64,000 nucleotides of DNA from Saccharothrix ecbatanensis. Lineage in GTDB: Bacteria > Actinomycetota > Actinomycetes > Mycobacteriales > Pseudonocardiaceae. Location of the stretch: positions 4,154,001 to 4,218,000 of the forward strand of contig NZ_JACHMO010000001.1 of the NCBI RefSeq assembly GCF_014205015.1, written 5' to 3'. This document shows, in pieces, positions 38,093 to 47,290 of this stretch. The notes below the pieces were generated by a model that did no database searches, had not been told where the DNA came from, and was given only the letters and a program-made list of their open reading frames with translations. Within the stretch, counting starts at the first letter, position 1, and each line of letters opens with the position of its first letter. The position numbers and the translations under genes are program-made.

Positions 38093-39736
38093 ATGAATCA
38101 CCGCATCGACCGCCGTTCCCTGCTGCGGCTGGCGGGAGTCGGCGCGCTCGGCTTGGCCGCGCCGTCCTTCCTCACGGCGTGCGGAACGGGTGGCTCGTCC
38201 GGCGACGTCTCCAACGCGGGCAAGAACCTCGCCCCCTGGCCGTCGTACGTGCCGTTCTCCGGCCCCGCCCCGGACGCGCCCGGCGACGTCACGGGCGTGC
38301 AGCCGCTCTACCTGAAGTACCCCGAGAAGCTCGTGCAGTCGGTGAACAACCCCGTGGGGGACGGTTCCGACGTCACGGTGCTGGTCGTGTCCTACGGAGC
38401 GCCGCCCAAGCCGGTCGGCGAGAACCAGTACTGGCAGGCGATCAACAAGGCGCTGGGCGTCAACCTGAAGGTCATCGTCGTGCCCGATCCCGAGTACGGG
38501 CAGAAGATGGCCACGCTGATGGCCTCGGGCGAAGACCTGCCGGACCTGATCATGTTCTCGAACCTGGCGCTGCCGCACGCGGCCGAGTTCGTCCAGAGCC
38601 GCACCGCCGACCTGTCGGAGTTCGTGGGCGGCGACGCGGTCAAGGAGTTCCCGAACCTGGCCAACATCCCGACCTACGCGTGGAAGGGCATGGGCCGCAT
38701 CGGCGGCAAGATCCACGGCATCCCGCTGGAACGCCCGATGCCCGCCAACAGCCTGTTCGTCAACCGCTCGGCCATGGACGCGGCGGGCATCCCCAAGGAC
38801 TGGACGACCGAGCAGTACCTGGACGGCATGAAGGAGCTGACCGGCGACAACAAGTGGGGCGTCGGCTGGTTCAAGACGCTGTTCGGCGGGCTGGGCGGCA
38901 TCACGTACCACGCCGGCTCGCTCGGCGCGCCCAACACCTGGTCAGCGGACGGCGGCAAGTTCAGCCACACCATCGCCACGCCGGAGTTCGAGCAGGCCAT
39001 GGAGGTCATGCGCAAGCTGGTCGAGACCGGCACGCACTACCCCGACAGCCTCACCATCAGCTCCACCGACATGCAGAGCCACTTCTACAACGGCACCGTC
39101 GCCTCGATGAACGACGGCTTCGGCTCGGTGAACCTGTCCAACCTGAGCAAGATCAACGGCCGGTTCGCCCTCGACCTCGGCCGGCCGTACGGGCCGAAGG
39201 CCACACCGTGGCAGGGGGCCGGCGTGTTCGGCTACGTCACCTTCAAGAAGGCCGAGTCGGCCCGGATCAAGCTGCTGCTGCGCGTCGTCGACTACCTCAG
39301 CGCGCCGTTCGGCACCACGGAGTACGAGCTGGCCAACTACGGCGTGGAGGGCAAGCACTTCACCAAGGACGCCAACGGCATCAAGACGACCGACCTGTAC
39401 AGCCAGGAGAACAACTCGCTGCTGCCGACGAAGTACATCGGCACCGCGCCGGCGGTCCTGTACCTGCCCGGTCACGGCGACGTGGCCAAGGCGGTCCACG
39501 AGTGGCAGAAGGCGTCGCTGCCCAAGAGCGTGCGCAACCCCGCCGTCGGACTCCGGTCGAGCACCGAGGCGAGCAAGGGCGCCCAGCTGGGCCAGATCAT
39601 CGGGGACGGCATCACGGCGATCACGTTCGGCCGCAAGCCGCCGTCGGCCTGGAAGGACGTCGTCGCCCAGTGGCGGCAGGCCGGCGGTGACCAGGTCGCC
39701 GAGGAACTGGCCAAGGAGCACGCGGCGAACCAGTGA
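38093..39736 (+). CDS. Extracellular solute-binding lipoprotein of the ABC importer
   Basis: ATG 38093 is preceded by AGGA; a TTG six codons upstream is the only other choice. The N-terminus DRRSLLRLAGVGALG is Tat-like and ends in the lipobox LTAC, so the 547-residue protein should be exported folded and lipid-anchored. Its size and the sequence match the long LplA/YtcQ family 1-type binding proteins. It would capture the oligosaccharide for the two permeases. A hairpin terminator closes the operon. Confidence 0.92.
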   Translation: MNHRIDRRSLLRLAGVGALGLAAPSFLTACGTGGSSGDVSNAGKNLAPWPSYVPFSGPAPDAPGDVTGVQPLYLKYPEKLVQSVNNPVGDGSDVTVLVVSYGAPPKPVGENQYWQAINKALGVNLKVIVVPDPEYGQKMATLMASGEDLPDLIMFSNLALPHAAEFVQSRTADLSEFVGGDAVKEFPNLANIPTYAWKGMGRIGGKIHGIPLERPMPANSLFVNRSAMDAAGIPKDWTTEQYLDGMKELTGDNKWGVGWFKTLFGGLGGITYHAGSLGAPNTWSADGGKFSHTIATPEFEQAMEVMRKLVETGTHYPDSLTISSTDMQSHFYNGTVASMNDGFGSVNLSNLSKINGRFALDLGRPYGPKATPWQGAGVFGYVTFKKAESARIKLLLRVVDYLSAPFGTTEYELANYGVEGKHFTKDANGIKTTDLYSQENNSLLPTKYIGTAPAVLYLPGHGDVAKAVHEWQKASLPKSVRNPAVGLRSSTEASKGAQLGQIIGDGITAITFGRKPPSAWKDVVAQWRQAGGDQVAEELAKEHAANQ

Positions 39737-39743
39737 CGTCGCG

Positions 39744-39772
39744 GCGGCGCCGGAGGGTGACTCCGGCGCCGC
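39744..39772. terminator. Hairpin terminator between importer operon and MMPL gene
   Basis: A 12-bp stem (GCGGCGCCGGAG with CTCCGGCGCCGC) and 5-nt loop separate two convergent genes. Confidence 0.85.
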
Positions 39773-39776
39773 TCGG

Positions 39777-41960
39777 CTATCCGTTGACGTCGACCAGGGT
39801 TCGCTGTTCGGTCTTCGGCTCCCGGGCGAGGGCGGCGCCTTCGACGTCGAGGGCAGGCAGCCACCGCAGCCACTTGGGCAACCACCACGCCCGTTCGCCG
39901 AGCAGGGCCAACGCCGCCGGGACGAGGATCATGCGGACCACGAAGGCGTCCGCGAGGATGCCGATGGCCAGCGCGAAGGCGATGGACTTCATCGCGAGCT
40001 GGCCGGCCGGGACGAACCCGGCGAAGACCGAGAACATGATCAGAGCCGCGGCGACGACGACCGGTGCGGCCTGGCGGAAGCCGGTCACGATGGCGTCGCG
40101 GGGTGCGGCGCCGCGGTGGTGCGCCTCGTGCATCCGGGAGACCAGGAAGATCTGGTAGTCCATCGCCAGGCCGAACAGGATGCCGATCACCAGGATCGGG
40201 GTGAGGCTGATCAGCGGTCCGGTGGTGTCGAGGTTGACCGCGTCGGCCAGCCAGCCCCACTGGAACACCGCCACGGTCGCGCCGAGCGACGCGCCCACGG
40301 TCAGCAGGAAGCCGAGCACGCCGACCAGCGGGACCAGCAGCGACCGGAAGACCAGCACGAGCAGGACCAGCGCCAGACCGACGACCAGCACGAGGTAGAC
40401 CGGCAGCGCCTCGTCGAGGGACACCGCCACGTCGACGCTCACGGCGGTGGCGCCGGTGACGGACGCGGTGCCGCCGTCGAGACCGGACAGCTGCTCGCGC
40501 AGCTCGGTGACCAGCCGTTCGGTCGCTTCGCTTGTGGGACCGGACTTGGCGATGACGGTCAGCAGCGCCGCGGTGTCGTCGGCGTTGGGGATGGCCCTGG
40601 TGACGACGGCGACGTCACCGAGCGCGCTGATCGCACCCGTGGCGTCGGTGGCGGTCCTGGTGGCGTTGTCGCCCTCGAACAGGACGACCAGCGGTCCGTT
40701 GAAGCCGGGGCCGAAGCCGTCGGTGAGCAGCTGCTCGGCCCGTGCCTGGGTGCTGTCCGCCTCGGGGAGTTGGACGAGGGTGGTCTGCATGGCGGCGAAC
40801 GGCACCGCGACGACGCCCAGGGCGATGATCGACAGCAGCAGCGCCGTCACCCGGCGGCGGGTGATCGTGCCGATCCAGCCCGCGTAGAAGCCGCGTTCCG
40901 GCGCGTCTGCGGTGTCGGCTGGTGCGGCGGTGGCTGGTGCGGTGCGCTGCTTGCGGGGCAGTGCACGGCGGCCGAGGTAGCCGAGCACCGCGGGGACCAG
41001 GGTGATCGCGACGAGGACGGCGACGACGATGGTCCCGGCCGCGGCCAGGCCCATCTGGGTGAGGAACGGGATGCCGACCACGACCAGCCCGACCAGGGCG
41101 ATGACCACGGTGATGCCCGCTGTCACCACCGCCGATCCGGCGGTGCCGACAGCGATGCCGATCGCCGTCGGCACGTCCGCGCCGCCACGCAGTTCCTGCC
41201 GGTAGCGGTTGATGATGAACAGGGCGTAGTCGATGCCGACCGCCAGGCCGAGCATCCCGGCCAGTGCCGTGGTGGTGGACTGGAGTTCCATGAACCCGGT
41301 GGCGATGGTGATGCCCAGCACGCCGATGCCGACGCCGACGGACGCGGTGAGCAGGTTCATCCCCGCCGTCACCAGCGACCCGTAGGTCAGCGCCAGGATC
41401 AGCAGGGCGATGACGACGCCGAGCGCCTCGGTCACGCCGCCGATGTGCGGCGGCGTCTGGGTGGCCTCACCGGTCACCTCGGCGGTCAACCCGCCTGCTC
41501 TGGCGTCGTCGACGGTGTCGAGCAGTGCGGTCTGCTGCTCGGCGGTCACCTCACCCGCGGCGGCGTCGAAGGTCACCGTGCTGAAAGCCGTGTCCTGCGC
41601 CGCGTTGATCGTCGGCGCGGCCGGGTCCAGCGGGTTGCTCGCCGAGGTGACGCCGGGCAGCGTGCCCAGTTCGGCCACCAGTTTCCCGATGGCCTGGGCG
41701 TTCTCCGGCGTGGTCAGCGTCTGCCCTTGAGGCGCCTGCACCACGACGCGGGCGGACGCGCCTCCCGCGCCGAACTCCGCCTTGATCTTCTCCAGTGCGG
41801 TGCTGGACTCCTGACCGGGGATGGCGAAGCTGTTCGACGTGGTCCCGGACAGCGTCAGCGCGCCGACACCGGAGCCGATCAGGACGACCAGCCACAACAG
41901 GACGACCGCCAACCGGCCTCTGTAGGCGGCCATGCCGAGCCGGTGCAACAGAACTGCCAT
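39777..41960 (-). CDS. MMPL-family RND transporter
   Basis: ATG 41960, with GGAGG inside the end of the TetR gene, gives 727 residues. Twelve helices in two halves are visible, each with a large extracytoplasmic loop (about 45-170 and 390-500). Each half carries the MMPL signature: GLAVGIDYALFIINRYRQE and GLAMDYQIFLVSRMHEA, whose Asp-Tyr pairs form the proton path. It should export a lipid, siderophore or toxic hydrophobic compound with proton motive force. It is co-transcribed with, and probably repressed by, the TetR protein five bases upstream. Confidence 0.93.
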   Translation of the reverse strand: MAVLLHRLGMAAYRGRLAVVLLWLVVLIGSGVGALTLSGTTSNSFAIPGQESSTALEKIKAEFGAGGASARVVVQAPQGQTLTTPENAQAIGKLVAELGTLPGVTSASNPLDPAAPTINAAQDTAFSTVTFDAAAGEVTAEQQTALLDTVDDARAGGLTAEVTGEATQTPPHIGGVTEALGVVIALLILALTYGSLVTAGMNLLTASVGVGIGVLGITIATGFMELQSTTTALAGMLGLAVGIDYALFIINRYRQELRGGADVPTAIGIAVGTAGSAVVTAGITVVIALVGLVVVGIPFLTQMGLAAAGTIVVAVLVAITLVPAVLGYLGRRALPRKQRTAPATAAPADTADAPERGFYAGWIGTITRRRVTALLLSIIALGVVAVPFAAMQTTLVQLPEADSTQARAEQLLTDGFGPGFNGPLVVLFEGDNATRTATDATGAISALGDVAVVTRAIPNADDTAALLTVIAKSGPTSEATERLVTELREQLSGLDGGTASVTGATAVSVDVAVSLDEALPVYLVLVVGLALVLLVLVFRSLLVPLVGVLGFLLTVGASLGATVAVFQWGWLADAVNLDTTGPLISLTPILVIGILFGLAMDYQIFLVSRMHEAHHRGAAPRDAIVTGFRQAAPVVVAAALIMFSVFAGFVPAGQLAMKSIAFALAIGILADAFVVRMILVPAALALLGERAWWLPKWLRWLPALDVEGAALAREPKTEQRTLVDVNG

Positions 41961-41965
41961 CGGGA

Positions 41966-42556
41966 TCAGGCCTCCACCTGGGAAGAACGGGATGCAGCGG
42001 CGTCGGGCCGGTGATGGCCGATCGCGTCGGAACAGGTCTCGATGATGTGCGGCCGCCAGGTGGTCTTGTCGCCCACCTCGTTGGCGGCCAGGCTCAGCGC
42101 GGCCAGCGCGCTGAGCGCGCCCACGACCCGCACCACCCGATCCGGTGGGGCCGCGGCCAGGTCGACGGCGAAGATCTTCTCCACGAACGTGTCGTAGGTG
42201 TTGTTCGCGGGGTCGATGTCGGGGGCGGTGAGCGAGCGGAACCCGAGTGCCACCAGCCCCGGTCGGTCGAGCGCGATGTCGGTCAGCAACTCCAGCGCGC
42301 GCCGGTCCCGGTCCGGGCCTGGCGGCAGTGGCTCCAGCTGTTCGAGCACCCGCTCGCCCAGCGCCTGGCCCAGGCCCAACGCGGCCTCGTAGAGGGCTTC
42401 CTTGCTCGGGAAGTGGTGCAGCAGGCCGGGTTTGGACAGGCCGACGGCGTCGGCGAGGGACTTCAACGACGTCTGGGCGAACCCGTGCTGCGCGAAGAGC
42501 CCGGCCGCTCGGTCGAGGATCTCGTCGTCGATCTGCTGCCGGAACCGTCCTGCCAT
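41966..42556 (-). CDS. TetR-family repressor of the MMPL exporter
   Basis: ATG 42556 gives 196 residues; GTG 42562 is an alternative. The HTH covers about 12-55 (ILDRAAGLFAQHGFAQTSLKSLADAVGLSKPGLL is spread across it). The helical C-terminus would bind an inducer. It ends five bases before the MMPL start. Two spaced palindromic repeats lie upstream in its own promoter region, consistent with autorepression. Confidence 0.9.
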   Translation of the reverse strand: MAGRFRQQIDDEILDRAAGLFAQHGFAQTSLKSLADAVGLSKPGLLHHFPSKEALYEAALGLGQALGERVLEQLEPLPPGPDRDRRALELLTDIALDRPGLVALGFRSLTAPDIDPANNTYDTFVEKIFAVDLAAAPPDRVVRVVGALSALAALSLAANEVGDKTTWRPHIIETCSDAIGHHRPDAAASRSSQVEA

Positions 42557-42577
42557 GCCCACGACCGTACGCGCCGA

Positions 42578-42612
42578 CCGACCGATTCGGTAGGTAAACC
42601 GACCGACCCGGT
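42578..42612. promoter_or_regulatory. Paired TetR operators
   Basis: CCGACCGATTCGGT (42578-42591) and CCGACCGACCCGGT (42599-42612) repeat with a 21-bp period, two helical turns. Each contains ACCG-N3-CGGT. They lie just upstream of the TetR/MMPL operon, so the TetR protein could bind as two dimers on one DNA face. Confidence 0.6.
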
Positions 42613-42746
42613 CTGTGATACCGCTCGCAGATCGCATTGAGGCCGCACTGGTGCGGAGACCTCGTCAGGTGGTCGGGACGACGCATTCACCGCACGATCA
42701 GCGGCGATACTGCTGGACAAGCAGGCGGGTGTACCGGGGGTGCGTG

Positions 42747-45257
42747 GTGGCCGAGTTCGTGGAGTTGGTGCTGGTGGCATTGACCGCGGGTGCGGCAGTG
42801 GATACGGGAGAAGCTGCGTCGACCGCGATACAGGACGCCTACCAGGGACTGAAGATCACCGCGGGCAAAGTCCTGCGCCGTGGGATCTCCGACCCCGATG
42901 AGGCTGGTGGCGTGGTGGAGATGCAGTTGGCCGATCCACGAGCCCACCAGGAGGAACTCGAAGGCGTCCTTGCGCGAGCCGACGACGATGAGCGGGCGGA
43001 GCTGCTCGCCGCAGCGCGCAAGGTGCTGGTGCTTGTCGATCCACGAGGTGACGCGGCGGGCAAGTACCGGGTGGAGTCGCGCCGGGACGAGGGCGTCCAG
43101 GTTCGAGATCACAACGCGCGAACCCACGATCGGGATCGTGCGACGACGGAGAACTCTGCGAACGCGGAAGCCATCACGGCGGTGGTCCAAGCAGGCGTCG
43201 TCAACGGTGGCATCAGTGTCCACCACGGCTCCGCGCACACGCCGGTCCCCCACAACCTGCCGCCCGGCACGCGTCGCTTCGTCGGGCGCTCCGCCGAACT
43301 CGACCGGTTGACCGCGTTCGCGACGGCGGAAGCCGGCAGTCGCGTCTGCGTACTCGACGGACAGCCGGGGATCGGCAAGACCACGTTGGCGCTGCGATGG
43401 GGCGACACCGCACGTGGTCTGTTCCCGGACGGTCAGGTCTACGTCGACCTGCGCGGATTCGACTCGATCCGCACTGCGGTCACCCCTGAAGCAGCAGCCC
43501 GCATGATCCTCGGCGCCCTACACGTGCCCATGGGGTCGATCCCACCCGAACCGGACGACCAGTTGGCGTTGCTCCTCAGCACGCTGGACGAACGACGAGT
43601 CTTGCTGATCATCGACAACGTGCGCGACAGCGCTCAGGTCCGACCACTGCTCCCCGGCTCGCGCAGCTGCTTCACGGTCGTGACCGCGCGCCACCGGCTC
43701 CACGGCTTGGCGGTGCACCACGACGCCGAGCGCATCCACCTCCCGCCGCTCACCGCGGACGAGGCGGTGCACCTCCTCGAACAGCGCCTGGGCACATACC
43801 GCGTGGAGACCGAAAGCGCGGCGGTGGCACGCGTCGTGGCCGCGTGCGGCGGACACCCGCTGGCGTTGAGCGTGGTAGCCGCGCGCGCGGCCGACGACCC
43901 GACGAACTCCCTGAACGGCATTGTCAAAGCGTTGGAGAACAAGACCGAGGCGCTGGACGCCTTGCACCTCCCGGACGCTGCGGATATGCGAGCGGTGTTC
44001 TCCCTGTCGTACGACAATCTGCCGCCCGCCATGGCGGAGGGGTTCCGGACACTGGCCCTGTTCCCGGGTTCCGGGATCGACGTGCACGCTGCCGCCGCAA
44101 TGATCGGCAGCGACCTGTTCCAGGCACGTGAAACGATCCACGAACTCGTCCGTTGCCATCTGTTGGGGCGGACCTCTTCCGGCCACCACGCCTTCCACGC
44201 GCTGACGCACATCTACGGCCTGGAGAAAACCCTGCGGCACGACTCCCCAGACCGGCGCGAAGCGGTCGTGGTCGCGGTGCTCAACCACTTGCTGCACGCC
44301 GCGAGCCGTGCAGACCGGCTGATCAACGATCACCGACGGCCGATGGAGCTCGAACCGTGCCTGCGTCCGGAACTGCTGCCCATTCTCATCAACCGCACCG
44401 ACGCGCTGGCGTGGTTCACCTCCGAGTACGACAACGTCCTCGCCACGATCGCATTCGCCACCGCGGAGCAGCTGCATCCCTACACATGGCAACTGGCGTG
44501 GACGATCTCCAACTTCGCCTACCTGACCGCGCGCCTGCGGGACTGGATCGACACCCACACCGACGCCGTGGCCGCCGCCCGGCACCTCGGCGACCGGCCG
44601 GTCGAGGTCCGGCTCCAACAGTCCCTGGCACGGGCGCACGGCGAGAGCGGCGACTACCAGCGGTCCGTCGACTGGTACTTGACCGCGCTCGACATCCTCG
44701 ACGAACTCGGTGACGTGCAGGGGCGAGCGAACGCGCTCAACGGCCTCGCCGCGGTGCAGTTGCGCGCCAACGCCCTCCACGACGCGTTCGACTCCGCATC
44801 GAAGGCTCTTGAGCTGTACGAAGGTTCTGGCGATGACGCGGCCACGGCCAGCACGTACAGCCACCTCGGCCGCACCTGCCAGGCCCTGGGTGAACCGACC
44901 AAAGCCAAGCGCTACCACCGACTCGCGGAGGACCTCTACGCGAAGTCCGACAATCTCTACGGACTGGCACACGTCGCTGATTCGATGGCCGAACTGGAAT
45001 CGGCGGCCGGCAGGCACCGTGCCGCCATGACTCACCTCCGACGGGCGGTGGAACTGCACTACAAGGTCGGAAACCTCAACTACGCCGCCCAGTCGTGCCG
45101 GCAGCTACGCTCCCTCTTGCTCGACTTGGCCCCCTCGCATGTGTTGATCGAGTGGCTGTCCAAGGCGATCGGAACCCTGGAGGACAACCGGAAGAGTGAA
45201 GCAGCCTCTTTGGTCGAGGAGATCACGAATCATCGAAGCTGGTCGATGTCGAGCTGA
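42747..45257 (+). CDS. STAND NTPase (NB-ARC type) with N-terminal RHIM-like motif and C-terminal TPRs
   Basis: GTG 42747, with GGGGG six bases upstream, gives 836 residues (GTG 42744 is equivalent). The N-terminal domain of about 110 residues is helical and unnamed. A charged spacer and a Val/Gly/Asn motif VVQAGVVNGGISVHH (146-160) follow. The NTPase has P-loop GQPGIGKTT (Lys211), Walker B LLIIDNV and a winged-helix region. The rest (about 600-836) is TPR repeats (ARAHGESGDYQRSVDWYLTA, YSHLGRTCQALGEPTKAKRY). The order effector-amyloid motif-NB-ARC-TPR is that of bacterial NLR-like signalling proteins. It could equally be an AfsR-like regulator, but no DNA-binding domain is seen. Confidence 0.88.
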   Translation: MAEFVELVLVALTAGAAVDTGEAASTAIQDAYQGLKITAGKVLRRGISDPDEAGGVVEMQLADPRAHQEELEGVLARADDDERAELLAAARKVLVLVDPRGDAAGKYRVESRRDEGVQVRDHNARTHDRDRATTENSANAEAITAVVQAGVVNGGISVHHGSAHTPVPHNLPPGTRRFVGRSAELDRLTAFATAEAGSRVCVLDGQPGIGKTTLALRWGDTARGLFPDGQVYVDLRGFDSIRTAVTPEAAARMILGALHVPMGSIPPEPDDQLALLLSTLDERRVLLIIDNVRDSAQVRPLLPGSRSCFTVVTARHRLHGLAVHHDAERIHLPPLTADEAVHLLEQRLGTYRVETESAAVARVVAACGGHPLALSVVAARAADDPTNSLNGIVKALENKTEALDALHLPDAADMRAVFSLSYDNLPPAMAEGFRTLALFPGSGIDVHAAAAMIGSDLFQARETIHELVRCHLLGRTSSGHHAFHALTHIYGLEKTLRHDSPDRREAVVVAVLNHLLHAASRADRLINDHRRPMELEPCLRPELLPILINRTDALAWFTSEYDNVLATIAFATAEQLHPYTWQLAWTISNFAYLTARLRDWIDTHTDAVAAARHLGDRPVEVRLQQSLARAHGESGDYQRSVDWYLTALDILDELGDVQGRANALNGLAAVQLRANALHDAFDSASKALELYEGSGDDAATASTYSHLGRTCQALGEPTKAKRYHRLAEDLYAKSDNLYGLAHVADSMAELESAAGRHRAAMTHLRRAVELHYKVGNLNYAAQSCRQLRSLLLDLAPSHVLIEWLSKAIGTLEDNRKSEAASLVEEITNHRSWSMSS

Positions 45258-45312
45258 TCGTGGTCGGCTTCGAGTAGCGGATCACCGCCGGCGGTAGTCC
45301 AATAGCCGGTGA

Positions 45313-45385
45313 CCGGGTCGTGCCGCGTCCGACCCGGCCGCTGGTTCCTCCGGTCTGCCGCCCCCGACCGGCAGACCGGAGGAAC
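45313..45385. terminator. Double hairpin terminator between convergent genes
   Basis: CCGGGTC/GACCCGG pairs at 45313-45337. It is followed by a perfect 17-bp stem, GTTCCTCCGGTCTGCCG (45344-45360) with its complement at 45369-45385. The second hairpin ends two bases before the stop of the DUF2264 gene, so it serves both the STAND gene and the lyase/DUF2264 operon. Confidence 0.88.
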
Positions 45386-45387
45386 GC

Positions 45388-47256
45388 TCAGCCGGTGGAG
45401 GCGCGTTCGCAGGTCGGGGTGTCGCCCAGGCGGACCGTGACGGTCTCGGGCAGGGACAGCACCACCAGGTCGTCTTCGACGCGTACGTCCACTGTGGGCG
45501 GCTCTTGGGCCGCGAGTTGCACGAGGGTCACGTAGACCGCGGTGCCACCGGGATGCGCGTCGGCGATCACGTACGGCGTGGCCGAGTGGCGGGCGAAGGC
45601 GTTCGTTCCCTCCGCGGTCACGACGCCCGCAGAGGTGAAGCCGTGCAGGGCTCGCACGGCACTGCACAAACCGTCCGGACGTCGTGCCAGCGCAACGCCG
45701 TCGGCTGCTTGGGATTCGAGCGGTGTCGGCGCGGCTAGCGCGTGGCCGCCGTCCCGGACCTGGTAGCCGGCCGGGGCGGTGACCTGGTGGATCCTGACCT
45801 CCACCGCGCCGTGGACCACGGAGGCCGTCACCACGCGGACGGGGCCGTCCTGGTAGGCCGACGCGGCGAAGCCGTCCGACACGGTCAGCGGCTCGATGCG
45901 GCGACGCGCGGAGGCGGTGCCGTCGGGTGCGATGACGGCGAGGTGATTGTCCACACCGGACGCCGGCCCGTCGAACTCCGGTCCGGTGTGGCTGGTGTAG
46001 GCGAACTTGAGGTAGTGCGGGTCTGGCGTGCCGTCCAGGGCCTGGACGCGGTCGCGGTCGCTGCCGTGGTTGAGCAGGCGGACGACACCGTCCGACCGGG
46101 TGCTGTGCAGCAACCAGCCGGGCGCGGGCATCGGCACGACCTGGTCCGCCACGTCGACCGGCGCCGCCTCCTCCGGGTCTGTCCAGACGGGATGGTCGGG
46201 CGGCACGAGCAGGCCGAGGAACGCCTTGCTTGCCCAGTACGGCGATGCCGGGCCGGAGTAGGCCTGAACCGTGGGCAGGAACTCGTCGTACCAGCCCAGG
46301 GTGAGCAGCCCTCGCTCGTCCGGCGCACCCCGCTCCACGAAGTGGCGCAGGCCGCCGCCGGCGATGCGTCGCGTGCGACCGGGCGGCAGGGGTGACGCGC
46401 CGGTCAGCGCGCCGAGCCAGAACGGCGCCACCGCGGCGAACCGGTACGTCAGGGAACGTCCCTGGTGCACCGGTCCGCCGTCGGCCGCGAAGAAGTGCTG
46501 GTACTGCTCGAGGAACCGACGCAGCCGCCCCGCGTAGAGCTCCTGACGGACCTTGTCGCCCGCCATCCGCGCCCACAGCGACGGGTACTGGTGCATCGCC
46601 CAGCCGCAGTAGTAGTCGAAGTTCTTGCCCTTGCCGTCGGAGTACCAGCCGTTGCCGACGTACCACTCCTCGATCCGCTCCAGCCCGCCGGTGATCTCGT
46701 CCGGCTCGTGCGGACCGCCGACCGACGCCAGGAACTGCTCGACCACCACCCGGAACAGCACCCAGTTGTTGTCCGGCGTGCGCTTCCCGACCGCTCCGGC
46801 CAGCCACGCCACCACCCGTTCCTGCTCGGCCGACGTCAACCGGTCGAACAGCCACGGTCGGGTCTCGTGCAGCGCCAACGCGACCGACGCCGCCTCGGCC
46901 AACTGCTGGGACATGTCCGTCAGGGCCGGCCACGCGAACGGGTGCGCCGGATCGGTCCCGGCCACCAGCCCCTGCGCGTAACGCTCCAGGAGCGCGGGCG
47001 GCACGTCGCCGCCCGCGCCCGCGATCCGGAACGCGGCGAGCAGGAACGTCCGGGCGAAGCCCTCCAGCCCATCGCTCACCTGCCCCGACCAGCTCGCCCG
47101 GCCGGGCAGCCGGAACTGGGCGAAGTCGTCCGTCGCGTACGGCACGACGGACGTCAGCAGGTGATCCGCGACGGCCTCCCAATGGGTCCGGGTCCAGCCG
47201 GTGTGCGGGGACCGTCGGGCATCGGGCATCGGGAGGCCGTGCGGCAAGCGGGTCAT
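45388..47256 (-). CDS. DUF2264-family protein, probable polysaccharide-utilisation enzyme
   Basis: ATG 47256 after AGGAAG gives 622 residues. The N-terminal two thirds match DUF2264 (WYVGNGWYSDGKGKNFDYYCGWAMHQYPSLWARM, given here only in part, is its hallmark), an alpha/alpha-barrel fold like unsaturated glycosyl hydrolases. The C-terminal third is beta-rich. There is no signal peptide, so it should act in the cytoplasm. It lies 34 bp downstream of the YetA-like gene on the same strand, which suggests it processes the sugars that protein releases. The exact reaction is not known to me. Confidence 0.88.
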   Translation of the reverse strand: MTRLPHGLPMPDARRSPHTGWTRTHWEAVADHLLTSVVPYATDDFAQFRLPGRASWSGQVSDGLEGFARTFLLAAFRIAGAGGDVPPALLERYAQGLVAGTDPAHPFAWPALTDMSQQLAEAASVALALHETRPWLFDRLTSAEQERVVAWLAGAVGKRTPDNNWVLFRVVVEQFLASVGGPHEPDEITGGLERIEEWYVGNGWYSDGKGKNFDYYCGWAMHQYPSLWARMAGDKVRQELYAGRLRRFLEQYQHFFAADGGPVHQGRSLTYRFAAVAPFWLGALTGASPLPPGRTRRIAGGGLRHFVERGAPDERGLLTLGWYDEFLPTVQAYSGPASPYWASKAFLGLLVPPDHPVWTDPEEAAPVDVADQVVPMPAPGWLLHSTRSDGVVRLLNHGSDRDRVQALDGTPDPHYLKFAYTSHTGPEFDGPASGVDNHLAVIAPDGTASARRRIEPLTVSDGFAASAYQDGPVRVVTASVVHGAVEVRIHQVTAPAGYQVRDGGHALAAPTPLESQAADGVALARRPDGLCSAVRALHGFTSAGVVTAEGTNAFARHSATPYVIADAHPGGTAVYVTLVQLAAQEPPTVDVRVEDDLVVLSLPETVTVRLGDTPTCERASTG

Positions 47257-47290
47257 GGATCAGCTTCCTGTAGGTGACGGATGGAGTGGA

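Noticed and set aside
39687..42014. Rightward frame of over 770 codons opposite the MMPL gene
   Set aside because: Composition is Asp/Gln/His/Arg-rich as expected for antisense of a membrane protein; the leftward frame has both MMPL signatures.
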